The notes under the pieces are model-generated. The model saw nothing but the letters and a program-made list of their open reading frames with translations, ran no database searches and was not told the DNA's origin. Positions 15,714 to 25,313 of a DNA stretch of 64,000 bases are shown piece after piece. Both the position numbers and the translations under genes were made by a program. Within the stretch, counting starts at the first letter, position 1, and each line of letters starts with the position of its first letter. Source of the DNA: JAAUTG01 sp964458705 (GTDB taxonomy: Bacteria > Bacteroidota > Bacteroidia > Chitinophagales > Saprospiraceae); contig CAYWKD010000018.1 in the NCBI GenBank assembly GCA_964458705.1, positions 1 to 64,000 on the forward strand, in the 5' to 3' direction.

Positions 15714-16712
15714 TTATCCATTATTTCCCCAAAATGGAAAGGTCTGCCATACTAACACGATCATTAGTAAGACTAGGTGTAGCAACTCTCCCAATGTTTT
15801 TGGAAATTCTTTTACTATTAGTCCTAGTATGATACCCGAAGGAACGCTCAAAATCATTAAATGCCCCATATCAATGTTGGATTGAATAAATAAAGAACTA
15901 ATACTAACTAACAATGCAAAGTAGAAAATACCTACTTGCTTTTGAAATTGAATATTTTTTCTGAGCATTAACCTACTGTATTGAGTAAGGACGATCAATA
16001 GGATAAATGCAATAATGCCAAATTCTACATAGCTGTTAAACTCGAGCTTTCCTTTTAAGTCGAGCACTGCCAAGTTTTCATATATTTGTTTTTGTACAAA
16101 AAAAGACAGTCCATCTATCCAAAAATAATAAGTGCCTATTAGGAAATAAACGACTATGGCTCCCGTGAAGATCATCAATATTTCCCGAAATCTAAAAGTT
16201 CTAATAGAGGATAGTCCCAAAATTGCCAATAACAGAAAGGATAAATAGGAAAAGTAAAACAAACTGGCAATTGCGATCCAGAAACCTACATTAAAGAGAT
16301 TATGAGAAGCATTGTTGTTCCTGTAAGATTTTATAACCTGATCTAAAGCAATAATTATAAATGTGTTAGCAATTATTTGAGGAGAAAGGTCTAAGAATGT
16401 TGGTAGGGCACTAGCTACTAGTAGATAGAATCCCGCTGGGAAAAGAATATCATCTGAGAGCATACGATGACGACGCACCATACGAGTAATCAAGATAGCT
16501 TGTAAGAAAAGTAATAAAATACAAATTAAATCCTGCAGACGTTGATGTAAGCTCAGCGTGCGTTCGAACACCCACTCACTCGCAATGCCCATAGCCGTAG
16601 GTAACCACTCGTGTTGATAGGGAAACAGAACGTCCAGCCCACGCAATAAAAAAAGATATACGAGGAACACGACGCTAAGGAAAATCTGATTTGTTCTAAA
16701 TAATGATAGCAC
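15714..16712 (-). CDS. DUF6427 family polytopic membrane protein
   Basis: 332 residues, about nine predicted membrane helices spread over the whole length. The opening MLSLFRTNQIFLSVVFLVYL and the early loop FPYQHEWLP are typical of the Bacteroidota-only DUF6427 family. Its function is unknown. The position upstream of purQ suggests co-transcription but not a shared role. Confidence 0.8.
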   Translation of the reverse strand: MLSLFRTNQIFLSVVFLVYLFLLRGLDVLFPYQHEWLPTAMGIASEWVFERTLSLHQRLQDLICILLLFLQAILITRMVRRHRMLSDDILFPAGFYLLVASALPTFLDLSPQIIANTFIIIALDQVIKSYRNNNASHNLFNVGFWIAIASLFYFSYLSFLLLAILGLSSIRTFRFREILMIFTGAIVVYFLIGTYYFWIDGLSFFVQKQIYENLAVLDLKGKLEFNSYVEFGIIAFILLIVLTQYSRLMLRKNIQFQKQVGIFYFALLVSISSLFIQSNIDMGHLMILSVPSGIILGLIVKEFPKTLGELLHLVLLMIVLVWQTFPFWGNNG

Positions 16713-16871
16713 GATTAAATGGTAATTGCTTGGATATTATCCCTGATTCAGTAATTTGCAATTCAGTAAGATCAAAGATTAAGAAACAACAACTGTTTTC
16801 AGTTTTTAATGAAACTTTTAAAAGTTTATAATTGTCTCATATCATAAATTAAAGTGCCAAAAATACAATTT

Positions 16872-17846
16872 ATGGTCAAATCCCTGCATACAATAAAAGC
16901 TCCAATTGAAGAAGAGCTAAAAATTTTTGAAAAATACTTTAGGGATGCCATGCGAAGTAAGGTAGCACTACTCGACCGTATTACCTATTATATTGTACGA
17001 CGTAAGGGTAAGCAAATGCGCCCGATGTTCGTTTTTCTTTCAGCTAAAATATGTGGAGGCGTTACTGAAGCGACCTATGTTGGTGCTTCTATGATTGAGT
17101 TATTGCATACCGCTTCATTAGTGCATGATGATGTAGTGGACGAGTCTTATGAGCGTAGAGGTTTTTTCTCTATTAATGCCCTGTGGAAAAATAAAATTGC
17201 AGTATTAGTTGGAGACTACTTACTTTCTCAAGGTTTACTTATTTCCTTGAAGAACAAGCAGTTCAGATTATTAGAAATTATGTCAGAAGCAGTGCAAGCA
17301 ATGAGTGAAGGGGAACTACTGCAAATGGAAAAAGCACGCCGCTTGGACATTAAAGAAAGTATCTACTATGATGTCATTCGAGGAAAAACAGCCTCTTTGA
17401 TTGCTTCTTCTTGCGCTGCCGGAGCAGCATCTACAACTAATGATGAACACATTATTGAGACGATGCGGCTTTTTGGAGAAAAAATTGGCATGGCGTTTCA
17501 AATTAGAGACGACCTCTTTGATTATAGTACAAATAATATCGGTAAACCCAAAGGTATTGATATTAAAGAAAAAAAGATGACGCTGCCACTCATTTACGCT
17601 CTTGACCATGCTAAGCGCAGTGAAAAAAGGCATATTATTAACCTTATCAAAAGGCATAATCACCAACCTGAAAAAGTGCAAGAAGTCATCGAATATGTCT
17701 TAGCTAGCGGCGGCATCGAATACACTGGAAAAGTCATGAATCGCTATAAGGAAGAGGCTTTTGAATTACTACACGAACTGCCTTACTCCACTGCGCGCGA
17801 ATCAATGGAAGAACTCGTCAATTTTGTAGTGGAGCGTCGAAAGTAA
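16872..17846 (+). CDS. Polyprenyl diphosphate synthase (octaprenyl/IspB-type)
   Basis: 324 residues from the ATG at 16872 (MVKSLHTIKAPIEEEL). A GTG six codons upstream also opens the frame, but homologous proteins begin near IKAPI. Trans-prenyltransferase motifs are RRKGKQMRPMFV (about 43-54), the first Asp-rich motif LVHDDVVDES (about 83-92), and the second FQIRDDLFDY (about 215). The enzyme extends farnesyl diphosphate with isopentenyl units, most likely for the menaquinone side chain; chain length cannot be read here. It is convergent with the MutS-like gene and separated from it by a long hairpin. Confidence 0.93.
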   Translation: MVKSLHTIKAPIEEELKIFEKYFRDAMRSKVALLDRITYYIVRRKGKQMRPMFVFLSAKICGGVTEATYVGASMIELLHTASLVHDDVVDESYERRGFFSINALWKNKIAVLVGDYLLSQGLLISLKNKQFRLLEIMSEAVQAMSEGELLQMEKARRLDIKESIYYDVIRGKTASLIASSCAAGAASTTNDEHIIETMRLFGEKIGMAFQIRDDLFDYSTNNIGKPKGIDIKEKKMTLPLIYALDHAKRSEKRHIINLIKRHNHQPEKVQEVIEYVLASGGIEYTGKVMNRYKEEAFELLHELPYSTARESMEELVNFVVERRK

Positions 17847-17871
17847 CAGATTAGACTAGGTTGGCAAGCAT

Positions 17872-17918
17872 AACAAGATTGATCACTAAAGCCATCAGCA
17901 GATAGTAATCAACTTGTT
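17872..17918. terminator. Bidirectional hairpin between convergent genes
   Basis: Long interrupted stem: AACAAGATTGATCACTA (17872-17888) pairs with TAGTAATCAACTTGTT (17903-17918), with single unpaired bases. It lies 25 bp after the synthase stop codon and about 20 bp beyond the MutS-like stop codon, so it can serve both. Confidence 0.5.
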
Positions 17919-17941
17919 CCTATCATCTTGGACGCTAGTAT

Positions 17942-19723
17942 TTAACGAATTTTTATTCCCATATTTTTCATCAGTAAAGTAGCATTAAAACTTTGACTAA
18001 CGCCCTTGTGTAACTTATAGTCAAAAAAGAGCTGCTCTTCTTTTATTTGAACTTCCATGCAGATATTTTCGATAGCACCGTCATATTTTGCTTCCAGTAC
18101 TCCTAACTCAAGATCGTGGGTAGCAATGATGCCTCCACCTTTACTTTCGATCAATTGCTGAATCAGTGCTTTTGAACCAGTATGCCGATCTTTGGAGTTG
18201 GTACCTTTTAGGATTTCATCTAGCAAAAAGTACATCTTTTCTCCCTGCTCTATGGCGTCAATGATAAATTTTAATCGCTTCAATTCTGCATAAAAAGAAG
18301 AGGTGCTTTCGTGGAGTGCATCGGCAGTACGCATACTTGTGTAAACTTTCATTAGAGGTAATCGAAAGAATTTTGCACAAACAGGTGCACCAATATTCGC
18401 CAACACAATATTCAAACCAATCGTTCTGAGAAAAGTACTTTTACCAGCCATATTGGAGCCAGTCAGTAGCTTGATGTGCCCGGATGTTGAAGCATTAAAG
18501 TCATTGGTAATCCGCTCTTTAGCGTGAATCAATGGATGTCCAATGCCCTCAGCTTCCAGTTTTTCTGCTTGGTGAATGCTTGGAAAAGTCCAATCGGGAT
18601 TATTGTAATGCAAATTAGCGAAACTACTTAAGGCCTCAAGTTGTGCTAGTTGCTCAAACCAATTGGGTAATGCTGTTTGATGTAATACTTTCCATTTTTC
18701 TAATCGCAGCACCCAATGTAAATCCCATAATCCTCCAACATTTAACAAAATAGCAAAAAAATTGTAGCGCACGTTCAGTTGAGCGATGTAATAGGAAAGT
18801 CGTTTTATTTGTGCTGCAGCTTGCTGTTTTTTGAAAGTTGAAGTTGGCTGTTCTAGCAAAGGTGACTCAAAATTAGCTTGCTCAATATGTCCAATTAATT
18901 GACTGTAAGCAGCTAATATTTTTTCGGCATGAGTAGTTTGCTGATGTATTTCATTGACTTGATTGACCGTTTTTCGCAGCACTAAAATATTGGGCAATAA
19001 AAACAAAATTGCTAGCCACCAAGGCAAGTAAAATCCTGCCACAATAGCTGCTATTGCCCAGATAGGCGCAATGCGAATTGCCCATTTCAGCCGATCATTG
19101 TGCAACATAAAATTAGGCGTAGTCAGCCATTGTTGAAGTTGTTGAACATGTACTGGAGCATCTTCTACCTCACTTCCAAATGCTTGAAATGTTTGTCGCC
19201 AATCCAGATGAGTAGCTAGTTCCTTAATGGCGGTTTGTCTTTCAAGGATAGTGCGTTTATCAGTCGGGTGCAGGAGAAAATGAGCCAAGGCTTGACTACC
19301 AATAGAAGTGGCGGTGCGGTTTACATATTGAAAAAAAGAATAAGCCCCAAAAATATCTAAATCGAGAGCGTAAGGATGAGAAGGATTCATGAATTCGCTA
19401 CCATCATTGAATACACTGTAATTATGTTGCAAGACTTCTATTTCTTGTTCATTGATTGTTCTCAACTTTTGGAACTGTAATTCTTGAACTTTTAAGCGGT
19501 TATGCCAAATAGAAAAGCGATAGAAACCATACAAAAAAGCTATGGTCAGCAAAAAAGCAGGAATGGCTGCCCAAGTCCAAGCGATGGCAACCACGATTAT
19601 TCCAGCAATGAAGACCAGCAGTCGAACAAATGCAAAACGGCTGTATTTATTGGCTAGCTGTCGTGATTGAGTTAAAAAAAGGTTAGCTCTATTTTGATAA
19701 ATTTCAGTAATATCTTTTTGCAT
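17942..19723 (-). CDS. Membrane-associated MutS-like ATPase
   Basis: 593 residues from the ATG at 19723 (MQKDITEIYQNR); an in-frame ATG 40 codons earlier gives an unlikely extension reaching into the divergent gene. Two hydrophobic hairpins (about 30-70 and 235-270) lie in the first half. The C-terminal third is the MutS domain V ATPase, with Walker A GSNMAGKSTFLRTIG (about 418), Walker B MYFLLDEILKGTNSKDR and the ATHDLELG switch. The mismatch-recognition domain I is missing, so this is not mismatch repair MutS but the short membrane-bound family common in Bacteroidota, of unknown role. It is divergent from an XRE regulator. Confidence 0.85.
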   Translation of the reverse strand: MQKDITEIYQNRANLFLTQSRQLANKYSRFAFVRLLVFIAGIIVVAIAWTWAAIPAFLLTIAFLYGFYRFSIWHNRLKVQELQFQKLRTINEQEIEVLQHNYSVFNDGSEFMNPSHPYALDLDIFGAYSFFQYVNRTATSIGSQALAHFLLHPTDKRTILERQTAIKELATHLDWRQTFQAFGSEVEDAPVHVQQLQQWLTTPNFMLHNDRLKWAIRIAPIWAIAAIVAGFYLPWWLAILFLLPNILVLRKTVNQVNEIHQQTTHAEKILAAYSQLIGHIEQANFESPLLEQPTSTFKKQQAAAQIKRLSYYIAQLNVRYNFFAILLNVGGLWDLHWVLRLEKWKVLHQTALPNWFEQLAQLEALSSFANLHYNNPDWTFPSIHQAEKLEAEGIGHPLIHAKERITNDFNASTSGHIKLLTGSNMAGKSTFLRTIGLNIVLANIGAPVCAKFFRLPLMKVYTSMRTADALHESTSSFYAELKRLKFIIDAIEQGEKMYFLLDEILKGTNSKDRHTGSKALIQQLIESKGGGIIATHDLELGVLEAKYDGAIENICMEVQIKEEQLFFDYKLHKGVSQSFNATLLMKNMGIKIR

Positions 19724-19804
19724 AAATATCTTTGGATGAGTTTGATTTGAACAATGAGCGATGAAGTTAATTTTTTTTGCGTTAAACATATTGCGAAAAT
19801 TCGC

Positions 19805-19812
19805 TACTTTTG
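19805..19812 (+). promoter_or_regulatory. Predicted -7 box for the XRE/RamB-like regulator
   Basis: TACTTTTG matches the Bacteroidota -7 consensus TAnnTTTG and lies 19 bp before the ATG. A TTTG sits upstream at 19776-19779 but with a long 25-bp spacer, so the -33 element is weak. Confidence 0.45.
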
Positions 19813-19831
19813 ATTTTATAGTTGTAAATAA

Positions 19832-21331
19832 ATGAACGGACAAACGCAGACAAGCAGGATTTTATTAGGATTGAAAGTCAAGCAATTTCGTCAGGAGCAA
19901 CAACTTTCTTTGGCAGAGTTGAGCAAAAAGGCAGGGGTCTCTGTTTCTTACTTAAATGAGATCGAAAAAGGCAAAAAGTACCCGAAAGAAGATAAGCTCG
20001 AATCCTTAGCGACGGCACTGGGTTTTTCTTATGAGTATCTGATTTCTAAGGAGTTGCCTCAAAAACTAGAACCTTTACGAGAATTACTACAATCAAACTT
20101 CTTGAATGACTTACCCCTGGAACTATTTAAGATTGAACTAAGCAAAGTCGTTGAGATCATTGCCAATGCGCCCGCCCAAGTCAGTGCATTTATTTCTACT
20201 TTGATGGAGCTTTCTCGAAATTATGCAGTGCAACAAGAGAATTTCTACTTTGCTGCACTTCGTTCTTACTTGGAGTTGCATTCTAATTATTTTGAGGAAT
20301 TAGAAGAAAAGGTAAAGCAGTTCGTTAAGGTTTTTAGTATTTCTACAAATCAGCCCATTTCGGCAAGTCAGCTATCAGGATTGCTAAAAGACCAATTTAA
20401 TTACGTCATTGTTGAAGATGGATTAGATCAGTTTCCTGAGCTGCGAAATCTGCGGTCTATTTTTATACCAAAGCATCGCAAATTATTACTCAATAGTCAA
20501 CTGACAGAGATGCAAAGAACCTTTCAATTTGGAAAAGAGCTGGGCTTTAGCTTTTTAAAGCTGAAGGAGCGAGCTAGTACTTCCTCTGTTAGAAAACCCA
20601 ATTCCTTTGAAGAGGTGCTCAATCACTCTAAGGCGATCTATTTCTCCACGGCACTCCTCATTAATCGGGAGCTATTTATTAAAGATATAGCTCAGTTTTT
20701 TGAGTCCCCGAAGTGGGATAAAGATGCTTTTTTAGAGATCATGCAGCGGCACAATGCTTCTCCAGAAATGTACTATCATCGCCTAACCAATCTTTTACCT
20801 CAAGATTTTGGTATCAAAAAACTTTTCTTCACCCGCTTCACTAACAAAACAAATCAAGATACTTTTGAAATTGACCGAGAGCTATATTTAGATAATCGGC
20901 AACATTCTCACAAAAACGAACTCAACGAGCATTACTGCCGACGTTGGAGAGCGCTAAGTATTTTGAAGGAGTTAAAGCAGCAGCAAGATAGCACAAAGGA
21001 AAATAGCGAAAGCAATTTTTTAGTTGCTATACAGCGCACCAAGTATTATGGCGGCAAAGCAGAATATTTATGCTTTACTATTGCTCGCTCCTCTTATCCA
21101 ACCCCACTGAAAAATGTAAGCGTTACTATTGGTTTACTCATAAATGACAGCCTAAAGAGCAAGGTGAAATTTTGGGATGATCCCGATATCCCGAGTGCGG
21201 AAATCAATCAAACCTGTGAGCGATGTCCTATTGAAGATTGCCAGCAGCGCGTTGCGCCGCCTATTATTGTACAGAAAAAAAGGAAGCAGCAACACATTCA
21301 GCAAGTGCTGGAAGAAATTATAAAAGGATGA
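19832..21331 (+). CDS. XRE-family regulator, RamB/short-chain acyl-CoA regulator type
   Basis: 499 residues. The N-terminal helix-turn-helix (about 10-70) reads LKVKQFRQEQQLSLAELSKK then GVSVSYLNEIEKGKKYP. The middle (about 160-260) is the ImmA/IrrE-like region, but where a metalloprotease would have HExxH there is FGKELGF, so zinc protease activity is unlikely. The C-terminus carries paired cysteines CERCPIEDC (about 460-470), as in the DUF2083 region of RamB/ScfR-like regulators of acetate and propionate metabolism. The length fits that family. The divergent MutS-like gene is the nearest candidate target, but the sequence offers no proof. Confidence 0.82.
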   Translation: MNGQTQTSRILLGLKVKQFRQEQQLSLAELSKKAGVSVSYLNEIEKGKKYPKEDKLESLATALGFSYEYLISKELPQKLEPLRELLQSNFLNDLPLELFKIELSKVVEIIANAPAQVSAFISTLMELSRNYAVQQENFYFAALRSYLELHSNYFEELEEKVKQFVKVFSISTNQPISASQLSGLLKDQFNYVIVEDGLDQFPELRNLRSIFIPKHRKLLLNSQLTEMQRTFQFGKELGFSFLKLKERASTSSVRKPNSFEEVLNHSKAIYFSTALLINRELFIKDIAQFFESPKWDKDAFLEIMQRHNASPEMYYHRLTNLLPQDFGIKKLFFTRFTNKTNQDTFEIDRELYLDNRQHSHKNELNEHYCRRWRALSILKELKQQQDSTKENSESNFLVAIQRTKYYGGKAEYLCFTIARSSYPTPLKNVSVTIGLLINDSLKSKVKFWDDPDIPSAEINQTCERCPIEDCQQRVAPPIIVQKKRKQQHIQQVLEEIIKG

Positions 21332-21372
21332 TAGGGATACTTTTATTGGATAGAGCTACTTCTAAAATCAGC

Positions 21373-22497
21373 TTATAATTCTTGTATCAAAAATTCCACT
21401 CTTCTGTTTAGTTGTCTGCCTGCTGCTGTCTCGTTGGTAGCAATTGGTTGGGTTTCTCCAAAATATTTAGTATTAACTCTACTAGAAGTAATGCCTCTAT
21501 CAAATAGATAGTTGACTACTGCTTGGCATCTTCGCTCAGAAAGATCGGCGTTGTAACTATGTGAACCACTAGCGTCAGTATGTCCGTTGATTTGAACTTG
21601 CATATTCGGATATTTTATCAACAGATCATATAATTCTTCTAATTGAGTGATAGATTTCGACAAAAGAGTTGTTTCATCCCAATCGAAATAAATGCGATCT
21701 AACACAATGGTATTACCAATGTCAATACCTCGATCTTCCAAGCGTTCGGCGGTTGGATGAAGCGGACGCAGAATGATGTCATCCACTAAGTAGTAAGAGT
21801 AATCAATTCCATTTTCCTCTTCTTTATGCTTTGTGTTTTCATCTACATTGAAATTGCCAATGATGAGGAATTCGCAATCGCAACCTGCAATGAATGTACC
21901 TGCAATTCGCACCCAATCATTTACTTCAGCATCTACAATGGACGTTTCTTGAAATTCAGGACGCACCCATATTGCCTCTTCACCATCTCCTCCACTGAGT
22001 GGCTGATCGGTTACATACACCCCAAAATTATTGACTTTTATAGAAGTAGCAATAGGATTTACCCAATATTCAAAAAAGTATTCTTCTCCCGTTACTAAGG
22101 GTTGTGTGAGTTTGGTTTGTAAATATTCTTTGCAGTGCATTGTACCCGAAATGCAGCCGTAAGTCTTCATACCGACCATGTACTTGCCAGAGCGTGGGGC
22201 GTGAGGATAGACATCTACATTTGGGCGCTGAAACCAAGTGCTTTTGCGTGCTTTGCCTTTGCTACGCCTACTAGATATTGGAGCGTTGGGAGCTGGCATA
22301 TTTCCAATAAAAAAGACATCTGGCGAACCACCATTGGGAGAAGTCCAATCTTCGATCGTATTAGAAAAAGCGAGTGAATTAGCCGACCAATTAGTGGGTG
22401 TTTTCTTGACTTGCTCAAAGCTAGGATTAGCCACTAGATTTTGAGCCTCTACCTTTATTATGGTCATTAATAATAGAATGAAAACCAAGCGAGACAT
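21373..22497 (-). CDS. OmpA-family outer membrane protein with N-terminal beta-sandwich
   Basis: 374 residues. Signal peptide 1-18 (MSRLVFILLLMTIIKVEA). The mature N-terminus NLVANPSFEQ begins a carbohydrate-binding-like beta-sandwich of about 230 residues, with Cys-rich segments (YGCISGTMHCKEY; IAGCDCEF). Residues about 265-374 are an OmpA C-terminal peptidoglycan-binding domain: IYFDWDETTLL, VQINGHTDASGSHSYNADLS, ERRCQAVVNYL and the closing RQLNRRVEFLI. It should sit in the outer membrane and bind peptidoglycan through the conserved Asp and Arg. This architecture is frequent in Bacteroidota and the ligand of the sandwich domain is unknown. Separated from the next OmpA gene by a strong terminator. 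Confidence 0.88.
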   Translation of the reverse strand: MSRLVFILLLMTIIKVEAQNLVANPSFEQVKKTPTNWSANSLAFSNTIEDWTSPNGGSPDVFFIGNMPAPNAPISSRRSKGKARKSTWFQRPNVDVYPHAPRSGKYMVGMKTYGCISGTMHCKEYLQTKLTQPLVTGEEYFFEYWVNPIATSIKVNNFGVYVTDQPLSGGDGEEAIWVRPEFQETSIVDAEVNDWVRIAGTFIAGCDCEFLIIGNFNVDENTKHKEEENGIDYSYYLVDDIILRPLHPTAERLEDRGIDIGNTIVLDRIYFDWDETTLLSKSITQLEELYDLLIKYPNMQVQINGHTDASGSHSYNADLSERRCQAVVNYLFDRGITSSRVNTKYFGETQPIATNETAAGRQLNRRVEFLIQEL

Positions 22498-22554
22498 TAT
22501 TGTGCGTCTTTGAGAGGAGGAAATGTTTAAGTTACATTTATTGCTCTTCCAAAA

Positions 22555-22588
22555 AAAAATGTAATGCTGACCTCAGCATTACATTTTT
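22555..22588 (-). terminator. Perfect-stem terminator after the OmpA lipoprotein gene
   Basis: AAAAATGTAATGCTGA (22555-22570), loop CC, TCAGCATTACATTTTT (22573-22588): a 16-bp perfect stem flanked by A and T runs, so it can work on both strands. It ends transcription of the lipoprotein gene, 32 bp beyond its stop codon. Confidence 0.85.
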
Positions 22589-22619
22589 CTATCGAGCTAA
22601 AATAACATAAGTTCTGAGA

Positions 22620-23393
22620 CTAGTTATTTTTTGATGTTTCGTATAAGCTACCTACTTTAGGCGCGATACGGAACACAACACGACGATTCTTTTCTCTTGC
22701 TTCATCAGTTGATTGATCTTCCATCAATGGATCGTATTCAGAACGAGCAGCAGCAGCCAATTGGTCTGGATTTACACCCATTTTCATTAGACGACGAACA
22801 ACTGCATCAGCACGACGGTAGCTCAAATCCCAGTTATCGCGGTAAGAAGCACCTTGAACAACTTGCTTGTTATCCGTGTGACCTTCAACAATAACTTCTA
22901 AGTCAGCATTTTTCATTAACATAGATGCCAAAGAATCAATAACTCCTCTGTCTTCACCACCTAAACGAATAGAACCGCTAGAGAACAATACAGGATTGTC
23001 TGTTTTCAAGTAAATGTTGTCATTTACTTCTTCCAACATCAAACCACTCGTTTCATAAGCACTAAAAGCGGCATCAATCTGACCGTTCAGATTTCCAATA
23101 GTCTCATCTTTTTCTTCTACCATTGCCATTGCATTAGCAGCATCTTGCTTTGCAGTTGCAACGTCAGATTCAAGAGTGGAAATTTTTCCGTTTAACTCTT
23201 CTTTTGTTTGGTTGAATTCAGCAGTCATCTGCTCTTTTTCCTCTTCCAAAGATTGGATTTGACGCTGTGTTTCTTCTAAATTTTGAGACAAACGATCACG
23301 TTCGTTTGTCATTTCTTCAAATTTCTTCTTAGATACACAAGAAGTTAACATTGCCGCAGCGGCAAAGCACAAAATAATAAATGTAGGGCGCAT
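22620..23393 (-). CDS. OmpA-family lipoprotein with coiled coil
   Basis: 257 residues. A lipoprotein signal ends in LTSC (Cys19). A long coiled coil follows (about 25-105), rich in Glu, Gln and Lys heptads (EEMTNERDRLSQNLEETQRQ). Then comes an OmpA domain (about 125-245) with VLFSSGSIRLG, VIVEGHTDNKQ and EKNRRVVFRI. It is lipid-anchored with a spacer and a peptidoglycan-binding head, like Pal or the Bacteroidota coiled-coil OmpA lipoproteins. It most likely tethers the outer membrane to the wall. It has its own terminator. Confidence 0.9.
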   Translation of the reverse strand: MRPTFIILCFAAAAMLTSCVSKKKFEEMTNERDRLSQNLEETQRQIQSLEEEKEQMTAEFNQTKEELNGKISTLESDVATAKQDAANAMAMVEEKDETIGNLNGQIDAAFSAYETSGLMLEEVNDNIYLKTDNPVLFSSGSIRLGGEDRGVIDSLASMLMKNADLEVIVEGHTDNKQVVQGASYRDNWDLSYRRADAVVRRLMKMGVNPDQLAAAARSEYDPLMEDQSTDEAREKNRRVVFRIAPKVGSLYETSKNN

Positions 23394-23718
23394 GCTCTAA
23401 TTAATTTTAGTTTGTAAAAAATAATTTTAATCTGAAACAGTAAAGCCAGTTTTCCCTATTAAAATAAGGTAGCTAATCTGTAATTTGCATATGGTTATCA
23501 ATCCATATTTTTTCTTGATCAACGTCCTCTTTCGTAACGTTAGCGTTTCTTATATGTGTATGGGAATTGAACAGTAAAGATATTTAAAATCACCAATTTT
23601 GAATAACATTTTACTCGTAGAGAGCGAACCAACGTCATTACTATCAAATCATTGGCAAAGTAAGCAAAAAGACTAGGTTTTTGCAAGAAAGACTATGTAG
23701 AAAGTTGTTTTGATTGAG
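23394..23718. other. Intergenic region upstream of the OmpA lipoprotein gene
   Basis: 325 bp without coding potential. It must contain the promoter of the lipoprotein gene on the minus strand, but I see no convincing TAnnTTTG box. The other end is the downstream flank of the carboxypeptidase-regulatory-like gene. No repeat or hairpin was noticed. Confidence 0.4.
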
Positions 23719-24375
23719 TTATTGGTCTTTATTTTTGAAATCTCCCCTTTTCCAAGCATCAAAAAACTGCTTCCAAGAAATTGGATTAAAGATATTCATG
23801 GGAGGTCGTTGACCAATGTAGTAATTCTGTCTTGCTTGTTGACGGAGGTAGTAACTCGCATTCTCTCTTCCATCATTTGGCAGATCTTTTCGCATTTGTG
23901 CAAGTGTCTCTTCTGCTAGATTTCTTGCGGCTAGTTCTTCTAATTCTGGAGTTACATCCATCGCCAAAAACTCCAACTTGAAGTGTTCTCGACTAGGCCA
24001 AGGAAATACAACTGTCTCGGGCAAGTTAATAATGTCCTGCGTCATCAGTTGGACAATAGAGTAGCGATTATCCGTCAGATCAGTAGGAATATGGTATTGA
24101 ATAGTTTTGTAGCCCACTGCGGAGAACTCAATAGTATCGCCTTTTTCAACAACGATGGAGAAGAATCCTTTCAGATCAGAGTAAGTACCTCGACCTTCGC
24201 CAACGACCAAGATGTTGGTGTATGGAACGGGATATAAGTTTTCATCAGCACCATCCAAAACTAAGCCTGAAAACTGTACTAAACTGCTATCTTGCTGATT
24301 GGTCAACAATTGAGCGTAACTCATCATATATCCTGAACAAAGTAGCATCAAAACACCAACAAATCTCCAATTCAT
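23719..24375 (-). CDS. Secreted carboxypeptidase-regulatory-like domain protein
   Basis: 218 residues. Signal peptide 1-21 (ending SYAQ). Residues about 33-110 form a CarboxypepD_reg-like beta-sandwich: VQFSGLVLDGADENLYPVPY, TNILVVGEGRGTYSDLKGFF, SIVVEKGDTIEFSAVGYKT. The C-terminal 100 residues are helical and polar, ending basic and acidic (WKQFFDAWKRGDFKNKDQ). In Bacteroidota such domains occur in TonB receptors and in small periplasmic proteins like this. No catalytic function expected. Monocistronic as far as seen. Confidence 0.8.
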   Translation of the reverse strand: MNWRFVGVLMLLCSGYMMSYAQLLTNQQDSSLVQFSGLVLDGADENLYPVPYTNILVVGEGRGTYSDLKGFFSIVVEKGDTIEFSAVGYKTIQYHIPTDLTDNRYSIVQLMTQDIINLPETVVFPWPSREHFKLEFLAMDVTPELEELAARNLAEETLAQMRKDLPNDGRENASYYLRQQARQNYYIGQRPPMNIFNPISWKQFFDAWKRGDFKNKDQ

Positions 24376-24453
24376 AATTTCTTTTACTTAAAAGACTCAA
24401 AAACGTATAAATAAGTTTGATAAAGATAACAAATTTAGATAAATCAGGATTAG

Positions 24454-25311
24454 CTAATCAGCAATACTAATTTCTTTTTGTTGCAACAAATAAACTAATA
24501 TCACAAATGGAATCAAAAAGTGGGGGAGTCGAATGAGTGTTTCTGGTAGCCATCGGAGTAATGTTTCTTGCCAGAACGTAAAATCCACATAGGCTAAAAG
24601 TCGAGCAATAGTTGTCATGAACCCCCAGAAAATCATATAACTCGCTGCTATAACTGAGATAGAACGAGGTAAGAAGAGCATAAAGGCAGCTACAAAATCT
24701 AGCATACCTGCCCATTTTAAAAATTGCACTGCTTGGGCTTCAGTAATCGGAAGAATATTCAAAACCATTTCTACGAAATTGCCTGGTCTTGGATAATAAC
24801 CAATAGCGTACAAACCGTGGCAGACAAACGTAACCGCAGCAGTAACCTTCATCCAGAAGATCAAGCTATTAGAGATTGATCTATAACGCAGGATACTATA
24901 CAGAAAAATAGGTGTGGTACATTGTAAGGTGTATTCAAGGAATTGACCAAGTTGGAAAAAACGTTCTTTTGAGTAGAGCCCAGCCAACAACACTAGACCT
25001 ACTGCACCAATGAGTAAGACAATACGAAAAAGAGTTGGTATTCGCTGTATTGTAGCTGTAGCAATAGCAAAACCGATGTAGAACCAACCTATTACTGCTG
25101 TAAGCAAAGTGATGTTTTGATCCACCGTTTCGCTGCTGACATATTCTCCCCAATCCCAACCTAGTCTATTTTCTATCCACCAGCCCATCCACGCTTGATC
25201 CCATAGCACTGCCCGATAGGGTGCGCCAAACAACAAATGCTGCCATCCTCTTCCTAAAAAGACAGCAACAGTTGCTATTTGTAGGACAAGTATAAGTTGT
25301 TTGAGTCTCAT
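24454..25311 (-). CDS. Polytopic membrane protein, unknown family
   Basis: 285 residues with about seven hydrophobic helices. The early motif FLGRGWQHLLFGAPYRAVLW and the later VTFVCHGLYAIGYYPRPGNF recall DoxX-like membrane proteins, but I cannot confirm the family. It lies 2 bp downstream of the aldo/keto reductase gene on the same strand, so the two are almost surely one transcript. A link to quinone or aldehyde metabolism would be inference only. Confidence 0.65.
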   Translation of the reverse strand: MRLKQLILVLQIATVAVFLGRGWQHLLFGAPYRAVLWDQAWMGWWIENRLGWDWGEYVSSETVDQNITLLTAVIGWFYIGFAIATATIQRIPTLFRIVLLIGAVGLVLLAGLYSKERFFQLGQFLEYTLQCTTPIFLYSILRYRSISNSLIFWMKVTAAVTFVCHGLYAIGYYPRPGNFVEMVLNILPITEAQAVQFLKWAGMLDFVAAFMLFLPRSISVIAASYMIFWGFMTTIARLLAYVDFTFWQETLLRWLPETLIRLPHFLIPFVILVYLLQQKEISIAD

Positions 25312-25313
25312 TT

